Part shown: positions 1-5,440 of the stretch, piece by piece | Layout of the letters: each line of letters begins with the position of its first letter | Numbering within the stretch: the stretch's first letter is position 1 | DNA from: Gammaproteobacteria bacterium | GTDB taxonomy: Bacteria; Pseudomonadota; Gammaproteobacteria; Arenicellales; Arenicellaceae | Assembly (NCBI GenBank): GCA_003485905.1 | Contig: DNHK01000409.1 | Coordinates: forward strand, 1-7,162 | Reading direction: 5' to 3' | DNA length: 7,162 nucleotides | Translations under genes and position numbers: made by a program | The notes under the pieces: model-generated | Told to the model about the DNA's origin: nothing | Seen by the model: the letters and a program-made list of their open reading frames with translations, nothing else | Database searches by the model: none

Positions 1-131
1 TAAAATTTACATTTATCCATCCACACCCAGCTCATCAGTGTTACTGACGCAGCGTAAGGCTATATTATAATCCCGACCTACGATCGTTTATGCCATCAAG
101 ATTAAACAGCACAAAGTAAATGTAAATTTTA
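1..131. repeat. Inverted-repeat unit (MITE/REP-like)
   Basis: Positions 1-15 (taaaatttacattta) are the exact reverse complement of 117-131, so 15-bp perfect arms flank about 101 bp of non-coding DNA. The right arm runs on into ccccgaccccaatt (132-145). I recall a GGGGTC-rich motif next to AAATTTAC-type sequence around small transposon-associated repeats in gammaproteobacteria, but cannot confirm a family here. The left arm begins at the window edge, so the unit may extend further left. No transposase reading frame lies between the arms. It is best seen as a non-autonomous element or the footprint of one. Confidence 0.55.
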
Positions 132-136
132 CCCCG

Positions 137-451
137 ACCCCAATTATCCCAATCATCAAGGCTAATGTTGCTAATACGCTGCAGAAACTACCCAGCCACC
201 AGACTTATATTGAACAGTATTGCAAAGCCGACGAGTAGTAGGCGAGCAGCACATTGAGGGTAAATGGCTCAAATGAATACCAGCGTCCTGCGTGGCGGCA
301 TCGAGTCTTTTGGATCTGGATCAAGATTACGGACAACAATTGACCAGTAACCTGTTTGTCGGCTGCAGTAGATTTTATGGGTGATAAAGTGTTTTGGCGT
401 TGCCAAGGCTTAGTTGCCGCGACGCAAAAAACCATAAGTCTGTTTAACTAG
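137..451 (+). pseudogene. Possible decayed ORF (frameshifted remnant)
   Basis: Three short plus-strand open stretches follow each other in alternating frames. Frame 2 runs 137-238 and ends ...YIEQYCKADE-stop. Frame 1 runs about 238-384 with an internal TGA at 274-276 and contains DLDQDYGQQLTSNLF. Frame 2 resumes around 344-451 and ends VAATQKTISLFN-stop. Two compensating shifts and one nonsense codon would join them into a peptide of about 100 residues with normal-looking composition. I do not recognise a family. It abuts the right arm of the inverted repeat on its left and stops 27 bp before the next gene. Chance open frames remain a real alternative. The 13-bp palindrome ttggc-gtt-gccaa at 394-406 lies inside it. 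Confidence 0.28.
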
Positions 452-478
452 AAGCCTAAAAATAGGTTGGAGCTTGCA

Positions 479-1048
479 ATGAAGATAACTAATAGATCAA
501 TGGTCGTTAGTGCTGCATTGGTATTGATGACCGGGTCATTTAACGTTTCTGCACAACCCTTTAGTGGTCACTTTGCCGGTACGTCTTTTTCCTCCGCTGA
601 TACTGATATAAATGGTGATTTGGAAGGTGGTAACAGATCGGTTGTCACCGGTAACGGCACATTTGGTAGTAGCTATTCTGCCGGTCAGGGTGACCTCTTG
701 CCCTGGGATAACGCTTCCTACTGTGATTTTGATGAGACTGGATTACCGCGCGGCTTGGAATTGACATACTTTGCCAATGCAGGCGTATCAACCTACAAAA
801 ACGGTGACCAGTTGTATACTGTGCAGAGTACAAGCCCGCCAAGCACCTTGTGTTTCAACTATACGGACGGCACAAGTTCCTATGAAATCTACAGGGATGT
901 GGTCGGTGGATCAGGACGCTTTGAAGGTGCGAGCGGAACGATAAAACTTACCGGTTCGGCAATCCCCGTCCAGCAGGGGTTTAGCGCTATCAAAGGCGAA
1001 ACAACCGGAGAGATAAATGGTCTGGCTGGCAAGGGCAAAAAAGAGTGA
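479..1048 (+). CDS. Secreted beta-rich hypothetical protein
   Basis: This encodes a 189-residue exported protein of unknown function. The ATG at 479 is preferred over the in-frame TTG at 467 because GGAG at 469-472 sits six bases before the ATG, and because a signal peptide then begins properly. The signal has K2 and R6, a hydrophobic core (about residues 8-18) and a likely cleavage VSA|QP after residue 25. The mature part is rich in Gly, Ser, Thr and Asp. It has two cysteines (C82, C125) that could form a disulfide in the periplasm. Near the C-terminus is GGSGRFEGASGTIKLTG (143-159), a pattern typical of small beta-barrel proteins such as the allene-oxide-cyclase/dirigent-like folds, where GGTGRF-x-GATG recurs. 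That resemblance is by motif only, and no enzyme activity can be assigned. The protein ends in a short basic tail (KGKKE). The gene stands alone, with no co-directional partner within 300 bp. Confidence 0.85.
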   Translation: MKITNRSMVVSAALVLMTGSFNVSAQPFSGHFAGTSFSSADTDINGDLEGGNRSVVTGNGTFGSSYSAGQGDLLPWDNASYCDFDETGLPRGLELTYFANAGVSTYKNGDQLYTVQSTSPPSTLCFNYTDGTSSYEIYRDVVGGSGRFEGASGTIKLTGSAIPVQQGFSAIKGETTGEINGLAGKGKKE

Positions 1049-1099
1049 TGTATAGACGTTAGAGTTGCTCTGAAAAACCAGCCCTAACATGTAATAATT

Positions 1100-1138
1100 A
1101 AGGACCTTCGGCCGAGTGGTAAATCGGCCAGGGTTCTT
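1100..1138 (+). terminator. Hairpin downstream of the secreted-protein gene
   Basis: The outer arms aaggacc (1100-1106) and ggttctt (1132-1138) pair with one G-T wobble. The inner arms ggccga (1110-1115) and tcggcc (1124-1129) pair perfectly around an 8-base loop. A small bulge separates the two stems. The hairpin lies about 50 bp after the stop codon and its 3' side ends in tcttt, a short U-run, so it may be an intrinsic terminator of moderate strength. A second small hairpin follows at 1151-1167 (tcagccc-cct-gggctga) with no T-run. Confidence 0.45.
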
Positions 1139-1150
1139 TGATCAAGTTCT

Positions 1151-1167
1151 TCAGCCCCCTGGGCTGA
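1151..1167. other. Short perfect hairpin
   Basis: Arms tcagccc (1151-1157) and gggctga (1161-1167) are perfectly complementary around a 3-base loop. There is no following T-run. It may be part of the transcript end of the upstream gene or a fortuitous palindrome. The remaining sequence to 1295 shows no gene or convincing promoter. Confidence 0.35.
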
Positions 1168-1295
1168 CAGGGCCCACAGTGGATAGTGCTGCTAGTTAAT
1201 ACAACAGGCTTTTATTGCACAGTATTATCTGGCCAGTGCGTGGTAGGCTAAATAACAAGCTCGCGTAACACCACATCAGTTACACAACGATCAGT

Positions 1296-1340
1296 AACAA
1301 TAAGAACAGTGAGAACAATAAGAACAATAAGAACAATAAC
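1296..1340 (+). repeat. Five-copy 9-bp tandem repeat in leader
   Basis: Five contiguous 9-mers occupy exactly 45 bp: aacaataag (1296), aacagtgag (1305), aacaataag (1314), aacaataag (1323) and aacaataac (1332). Copy 2 has two changes and copy 5 one. The block ends 12 bp before the ATG at 1353. The tract lacks U-rich and self-complementary segments, so in RNA it would be an unstructured A-rich leader that could aid ribosome loading where no Shine-Dalgarno is present. That role is inference. Copy number could vary by slippage. Confidence 0.8.
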
Positions 1341-1352
1341 CAAAATATACCT

Positions 1353-1598
1353 ATGAACCCCAAAACCCTGCGGTTTATCGCCGCCATTCCCGATATCCCC
1401 ATGCTGCTAAATAGCTTTGGCTTTGCGCTTGATCTGGGCAAGACGGCCATGAGCCTCGGCATGCCTTTGCTTGATGGTCTGGCGCGCAGTACCCAGATCG
1501 GTAGAATTAACCACGTTTTCCTGCCGGTTACCAAGTATGTGTTTCAGAAAAGTCATCCTCGTATTGACAGAGTTCAGGAAGATCTCAGCAATAGATAG
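1353..1598 (+). CDS. Short hypothetical ORF, possibly a truncated gene
   Basis: This is an 81-residue ORF starting MNPKTLRFIAAIPDIP. It is unrecognised. Codons up to about residue 65 look genuinely coding (mostly G or C at third positions, frequent CTG, GGC, GCC and ATC), while the last 15 or so codons look less so. There is no clear Shine-Dalgarno; the ATG follows the A-rich tandem-repeat leader. The N-terminal half is hydrophobic to amphipathic (IAAIPDIPMLL, GFALDLG) but does not make a clear signal peptide or transmembrane helix. An insertion-sequence end lies 142 bp downstream, so this may be the intact 5' part of a gene whose 3' part was lost, rather than a complete small gene. The minus-strand frame over the same region is judged a shadow. 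Confidence 0.42.
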   Translation: MNPKTLRFIAAIPDIPMLLNSFGFALDLGKTAMSLGMPLLDGLARSTQIGRINHVFLPVTKYVFQKSHPRIDRVQEDLSNR

Positions 1599-1608
1599 CC
1601 TGCAGTGA

Positions 1609-1743
1609 AGGCCGAGGCGCCGGCTCGGGCTGAACGTGCGATTCTGTCGTGAGCTCCCCCACGATTGGCGAATGACCACGGCGGTGTTCACCAGGCAACT
1701 GGCCAACCCCGAGGCCCGCAACACCGATCGTCTGAAACCCTGA
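1609..1743 (+). pseudogene. ORF scrap cut by the IS end
   Basis: A frame open from 1609, directly after a TGA at 1606-1608, runs through FCRELPHDWRMTTAVFTRQL and on to ...NTDRLKP. It closes at TGA 1741-1743, which is the first triplet of the IS3-type terminal sequence. The stop thus appears supplied by the inserted element, as expected for a gene interrupted by an IS and later eroded. It lies one frame away from the ORF at 1353-1598, so the two could be parts of one decayed gene. No family is recognised. Confidence 0.3.
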
Positions 1744-1850
1744 ACCGCCACTAATTCAGTAGACACTTTTAGGCCTCACTAACTAACTGCCGTTCGAATT
1801 CTACGGGCGACAGTAAATTGTTTGCAGTATGCCTGCCTCCAGGGTTTTAG
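1741..1850 (-). mobile_element. Right-end remnant of an IS3-family insertion sequence
   Basis: Read on the minus strand, 1834 down to 1774 encodes GGRHTANNLLSPVEFERQ followed by LVSEA and a TAA stop. The RRH...LSPVEFE pattern is the signature C-terminus of IS3-family OrfB (DDE) transposases. In the plus direction the element begins at 1741 with TGAACCGCCACTAATT and continues to agacactttt, consistent with an IS3-family terminal inverted repeat starting TGA. A TAA codon stands where a conserved Tyr would be expected just before the Asn-Pro, and homology fades beyond about 1850. The catalytic domain and the other terminus are absent, so it cannot transpose. No matching left end is seen elsewhere in the window. 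The inner boundary is approximate. Confidence 0.8.
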
Positions 1851-1914
1851 CTCATTCGCGCGCGAAAATAAATTAGGTGATGCGCTCAAAAATAGGTTAC
1901 GGTCAACAAAAATA

Positions 1915-1928
1915 TTGATTTAGATCAA
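1915..1928. promoter_or_regulatory. Perfect FNR/Anr-type box
   Basis: The sequence TTGAT-TTAG-ATCAA matches the FNR/Anr/Dnr consensus TTGAT-N4-ATCAA at all ten defined bases. It is centred at 1921.5, 25 bp before the GTG start of the antiporter gene and just ahead of its Shine-Dalgarno. A class II activator site would place the transcript start inside the coding region. If functional, it therefore more likely represses by covering the promoter or early transcript. No convincing -35/-10 pair could be fixed around it. Confidence 0.5.
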
Positions 1929-1934
1929 AAACTA

Positions 1935-1940
1935 AGAGGT
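1935..1940 (+). promoter_or_regulatory. Ribosome binding site fixing a GTG start
   Basis: AGAGGT at 1935-1940 lies six bases before GTG 1947. It supports the GTG as the start rather than the first internal ATG at 2001 (codon 19), which lacks a comparable site and would cut into the first membrane helix. Confidence 0.7.
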
Positions 1941-1946
1941 AGAATC

Positions 1947-4439
1947 GTGGGGCATGAGGGAATTCATCTAGCCGAACTAGTAACGGGTATTACGCTATTA
2001 ATGCTCGTTGCCGCATTAACAACCATTTTCAGCAAACGAATAAAACAACTACCGCTGACGATTGGTCTCGTTTTCGTTGGTATGGCGGTCTCCTACGCAG
2101 CTGATAATGTGCCCGGATTCGGCTCTCTCGCCACATTTGCGCTTTCGCCAGACCTTGTTCTGTTTGTTTTTATTCCAACCCTGATATTTGAGTCCGCCTT
2201 CAATTTGAATGCGCGCCACGTCATGCGCAATATTGTGCCTATTTTGACTCTGGCGGTGCCCGGCTTGCTGATTTCGACGGCCATTATTGGCTTCATTATG
2301 GCTATTTTTTCGCCCTTCGACTTGATGGTGGCGTTACTTCTGGGGGCGATATTAAGTGCCACAGACCCTGTCGCCGTGATTTCCATTTTTAAGCAGCTTG
2401 GAGTACCTGAGCGATTAACTGTCTTGGTGGAAGGTGAAAGCTTATTCAATGATGCGACATCATTGGTACTTGCGACTTTATTGATCGGTATTCTGACGGC
2501 TGGTAGCTTTTCGGGTGACGTGGTTTTTTCAGGCGTAGGGGAGTTTTTCATCGTGTTTATCGGTGGTGCGCTAGTGGGATGGCTACTAGCGCTGGCAGTC
2601 GGGCAGGTACTCGGTGCAGTTGAGTCTGATGCGGCAATTGAAATCACCTTGTCGACAATTTTGGCCTATTTTTCTTTTATCATCGCAGAACATGTGTTCC
2701 ACGTCAGTGGCATTATGGCAGTAGTGGCTGCTGGGATCATGATGGGCTCCTGGGGCAAGACGAAGATATCGCCTTCAACTGAAGAGTTTATGGAGCATTT
2801 CTGGGAGTATCTGGCGTATCTCGCGAACGTACTGATCTTTTTAATGGTCGGTATGCAGGTAGATCTGGCGGCGCTCTGGGCCTCGATCGATCTGATCGCC
2901 TTAGTTTTCGTCGCCATGCTCATTTCTCGTGGAGTGGTTGTATTTGGCGTAACGCCACTGCTTGGCAAGCTTCCAGGTGCCGAAGCGATAGGAATGCCTT
3001 ACAGAATGGTCATGTATTGGGGCGGCTTGAGAGGCGCGATCGCGCTGGCCATTGTTTTGGCAATGCCCGCTTTTGAGTATAAGGATACCTTAGTCGCTGT
3101 TGTCATGGGCGCGGTGATCTTTACATTGGTGATTCAGGGGTTGTCGATTGAAACCTTGGTCAAAAAATTGAAGCTCGATCATCTCAGTATCGCTGATCAA
3201 TTAGCAAAGCTTGAGGGCGATCGAGAGGCTCGTGTAGAGGGTTTGGAGCGGATGGCACGACTGGCCAATAGTGGAATGTTTTCACAGCGTATTGCTGGCA
3301 ATATCAAGGAAAAAGGTGAGCGTGAGATCAGTGATTTGGCGGAAAATATCGTCGAGGTTTTAGGCGGTATGGATGCCGATGAAATGTTGAGAATTTTGGC
3401 TTTACGCTGTCAGGTGAGAGAAAAAGCAAGATATCGAGAATTGTTCGCACAGGGTCTGGTGAATGAATGGGCTTATCGTGAATTGGATTACACCGTTGAC
3501 GTGCAAATGGATAGCGTTCGACATAGCAACGGATTGCCCAGTGCGACGATGGAAGTGTCAATAGGCAAACGATTTAGTTTGCTTTTGATGGCGGCTATTG
3601 GTGGGTTACCCGGTCTGCGAGGATGGTTGGAAGAGCAGCGTAGCCATTGGATCGTTCGAGACTATGGGGTTGCTTGGGGCCGCTACCGTGGCTGTCAAAC
3701 TGTTCTGTCGAGATTGAGTGAGTTGGCAGGTTCTGAAATTGATGCCAACAGTGTTGAGCGCTTGAAATCAGTCTACGAAGATATCGGGCAGCAAGCCAAA
3801 GCGCAAATTGATGAGGTCAGTGAACTCTATCCAGAGTTTGTCGAGACGATGCAAGAACAGCTAGGTCAGCGCCTCATGCTGATTGCGGAGCATGATGCTG
3901 TTGAGCACAGGAAAGAGCAGGGGGTCATTCAATCGGGTATCGCCAGTGCGATCCTGAAAGACCAGTCCGAGCGTCTGCGAACGCTAGCGAAGGATAATAT
4001 GTCTGCTTGCTTTGAGATTGAGGTCGATGAGCTACTGGCCAAGGTGCCGCTGTTTGCGGCGGTAGACCCCGCGCAGTATGGCATCATTGCGGCACACTTG
4101 CGTTCCAGAACTGTACCTAGAGGCACGGATATCATTCGCCAGGGTCAGATGAGTGATTCAATGTTCCTAATTGCCCGAGGTATTGCCAATGTCACCAGGC
4201 TCGAGGACGGCGAGACTCAGACCATCGCGACGTTGTATGCCGGAGACTTTTTTGGCGAATCGGCTTTGCTTCATGATACTCCGCGGAATGCGACGGCCAC
4301 TGCAGCAACCCCGTGTTCAATGTACGAGCTGAAGCGCTCTGAGCTCGATAAAATATGCGTGGACTATCCTTACATTCGGGCAGGTATCGAAGAGATCGAC
4401 CAGCAGAGGCTTCAGGAAAACGCAAACAAGACTTCTTAG
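1947..4439 (+). CDS. CPA1-type Na+/H+ antiporter with C-terminal cyclic-nucleotide-binding domain
   Basis: The 830-residue inner-membrane protein is predicted to exchange Na+ (or K+/Li+) for H+ and so to serve pH and salt homeostasis. Residues 10-405 form about 12-13 hydrophobic helices with CPA1 hallmarks: IPTLIFESAFNLN (76-88), SATDPVAV (137-144), the ion-site motif EGESLFNDA (162-170, N168-D169) and GGLRGA (359-364, with R362). Residues 410-690 are a soluble, charged, mostly helical tail. Residues 690-810 are a cAMP/cGMP-type binding domain. Its phosphate-binding cassette FFGESALLHDTPRNATA (768-784) keeps the Gly, Glu (E771) and Arg (R780) that contact the nucleotide in CAP-like domains. 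Plain bacterial NhaP proteins of about 400-550 residues lack such a domain. The order antiporter, long tail, nucleotide-binding domain recalls plant SOS1 and sperm NHE. The ion specificity and ligand are not determinable here. The GTG start is fixed by AGAGGT. An FNR-like palindrome and an IS remnant lie directly upstream. Confidence 0.93.
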   Translation: MGHEGIHLAELVTGITLLMLVAALTTIFSKRIKQLPLTIGLVFVGMAVSYAADNVPGFGSLATFALSPDLVLFVFIPTLIFESAFNLNARHVMRNIVPILTLAVPGLLISTAIIGFIMAIFSPFDLMVALLLGAILSATDPVAVISIFKQLGVPERLTVLVEGESLFNDATSLVLATLLIGILTAGSFSGDVVFSGVGEFFIVFIGGALVGWLLALAVGQVLGAVESDAAIEITLSTILAYFSFIIAEHVFHVSGIMAVVAAGIMMGSWGKTKISPSTEEFMEHFWEYLAYLANVLIFLMVGMQVDLAALWASIDLIALVFVAMLISRGVVVFGVTPLLGKLPGAEAIGMPYRMVMYWGGLRGAIALAIVLAMPAFEYKDTLVAVVMGAVIFTLVIQGLSIETLVKKLKLDHLSIADQLAKLEGDREARVEGLERMARLANSGMFSQRIAGNIKEKGEREISDLAENIVEVLGGMDADEMLRILALRCQVREKARYRELFAQGLVNEWAYRELDYTVDVQMDSVRHSNGLPSATMEVSIGKRFSLLLMAAIGGLPGLRGWLEEQRSHWIVRDYGVAWGRYRGCQTVLSRLSELAGSEIDANSVERLKSVYEDIGQQAKAQIDEVSELYPEFVETMQEQLGQRLMLIAEHDAVEHRKEQGVIQSGIASAILKDQSERLRTLAKDNMSACFEIEVDELLAKVPLFAAVDPAQYGIIAAHLRSRTVPRGTDIIRQGQMSDSMFLIARGIANVTRLEDGETQTIATLYAGDFFGESALLHDTPRNATATAATPCSMYELKRSELDKICVDYPYIRAGIEEIDQQRLQENANKTS

Positions 4440-4576
4440 GTGGGTTGTTAGTGACGGATTTTTGGATTTCTGTGCGATGCGAGCCGGCTTCGAGAATTAG
4501 GCCGCGCCAGTAGGTAAGGCACACAGCAGGATGGCATTAATCAGGATGGTAGGCAGTAAGATCGTTTCAAGTATTA

Positions 4577-4590
4577 ATCACCAGTGTGAT
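4577..4590. promoter_or_regulatory. Small palindrome upstream of the phosphodiesterase gene
   Basis: ATCAC-CAGT-GTGAT has perfect 5-bp arms and lies 20 bp before the ATG at 4611. Its size and placement would suit an operator, but it matches no consensus I can name and could be chance. The rest of the 171-bp gap contains no clear terminator, so read-through from the antiporter gene is possible. Confidence 0.25.
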
Positions 4591-4610
4591 GACCTCGTGC
4601 GGGGCCACTA

Positions 4611-5360
4611 ATGCATGCTTATTTAGATCATGCTGGGGTTCTTGCTTTTGCTCATCGAGGTGATCACGAGTCTGGCCCTGAGAATACATTGCCGGCGTTT
4701 GCTGGTGCGGTGGCCCTTGGGTTTAATTATCTGGAGACCGACGCTCACTGTACCGCTGATGGTGTGTTGTTGGCTTTTCACGATGATCGCCTGGATCGCG
4801 TGACTGACCATGTCGGCATCATAGCCCAAATGCCATTTGCCCGAGTCAGTCAAGCTCGCGTCGCAGCCCAAGAACCGATTCCACTGTTGGAAGATCTGCT
4901 TAATGGGTTTCCCGATACGCGCTTTAATATTGATCTAAAGGCTGACAACACCGTTGCACCGTTCATTAAGCTGTTAAAAAGAAACAAATGCCTAGACCGA
5001 ATCTGTGTGGGGTCTTTTAACGATCGACGGGTTGCTGCAATCCGCCGCGAGTTCCCCGAGGTTTGCACGTCAATGGGTCCAAAGGAGGTTGTCAAGGCGC
5101 GTCTGGCCAGTTACCACATGCCGTTTGCGCGATTAAGCGCGCCGTGCGCCCAGGTACCTGTCCGCTGGGATAGAATGCCGGTGGCAGACAAGCGTTTTAT
5201 CAGAGCGATGCAAGCGCGTGGGATACAAACTCATGTCTGGACGATTAATGATTCAATGGTGATGCACCAATTGTTAGATCTTGGCGTCGAAGGTATTATG
5301 ACGGACTTCCCTGCGCGATTAAAAGCGGTGTTGTTGGAAAGAAATTCTTGGGTTCATTAG
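4611..5360 (+). CDS. Glycerophosphodiester phosphodiesterase (UgpQ-like, cytoplasmic)
   Basis: This 249-residue TIM-barrel enzyme is predicted to hydrolyse glycerophosphodiesters, the deacylated phospholipid headgroups, to sn-glycerol 3-phosphate and an alcohol. Family motifs occur in order: AHRGDHESGPENTLPAF (14-30, catalytic H15 and R16, with PENT), ETDAHCTADGVLLAFHDDRLDR (42-63, metal-ligand region E42/D44 and second catalytic H57), FNIDLK (105-110), VWTIN (209-213) and GVEGIMTDFP (225-234). D108 stands where many family members have Glu, but Asp is chemically conservative. There is no signal peptide or membrane helix, so it should act in the cytoplasm, and 249 residues is the usual single-domain length. 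ATG 4611 is the first possible start because an in-frame TGA lies at 4590-4592. GGGG at 4601-4604 is a modest ribosome site. No ugp transport genes are nearby. It could be co-transcribed with the next gene, 80 bp on. Confidence 0.92.
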   Translation: MHAYLDHAGVLAFAHRGDHESGPENTLPAFAGAVALGFNYLETDAHCTADGVLLAFHDDRLDRVTDHVGIIAQMPFARVSQARVAAQEPIPLLEDLLNGFPDTRFNIDLKADNTVAPFIKLLKRNKCLDRICVGSFNDRRVAAIRREFPEVCTSMGPKEVVKARLASYHMPFARLSAPCAQVPVRWDRMPVADKRFIRAMQARGIQTHVWTINDSMVMHQLLDLGVEGIMTDFPARLKAVLLERNSWVH

Positions 5361-5368
5361 GGGGAAGT

Positions 5369-5384
5369 AACAAGTCTGCTTGTT
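5369..5384 (+). other. Short hairpin between the phosphodiesterase and glutamate-synthase-like genes
   Basis: Arms aacaag (5369-5374) and cttgtt (5379-5384) pair perfectly around tctg. An overlapping alternative, ttgcg-a-cgcaa, covers 5383-5393. There is no T-run, so it is unlikely to be a strong terminator. It could stabilise or attenuate a shared transcript, but chance is also plausible. Confidence 0.3.
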
Positions 5385-5440
5385 GCGACGCAACCTGACG
5401 AGCCTTCACTGTAAGGGTAGTTGTAGAGGTAGAGAACGAT

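Noticed and set aside
205..435. A 76-residue minus-strand reading frame
   Set aside because: No ribosome site or domain. The composition looks like the complement of the decayed plus-strand stretches.
467..478. TTG at 467 as the start of the secreted-protein gene
   Set aside because: The GGAG ribosome site overlaps this codon and is ideally spaced for ATG 479. The extra residues would only weaken the signal peptide.
1107..1140. A tRNA-like string (ggccgagtggt) resembling the D-arm of tRNA-Ser/Leu
   Set aside because: No acceptor stem, anticodon arm or TTCGA-type T-arm follows at the right distances. The string is better explained as one half of a hairpin.
1407..1766. A 119-residue minus-strand reading frame
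   Set aside because: It starts within the IS terminus and overlaps a plus-strand ORF with more natural codon use. It has no ribosome site and no recognisable motif.
1741..1850. A complete transposase or active IS
   Set aside because: Only the last 20 or so transposase codons and one terminus are present, with a nonsense codon just upstream of them.
2093..2647. A 184-residue minus-strand frame within the antiporter gene
   Set aside because: It is a Ser/Thr/Lys/Ile-rich shadow typical of the antisense of membrane-protein codons. It is fully contained in a confident gene.
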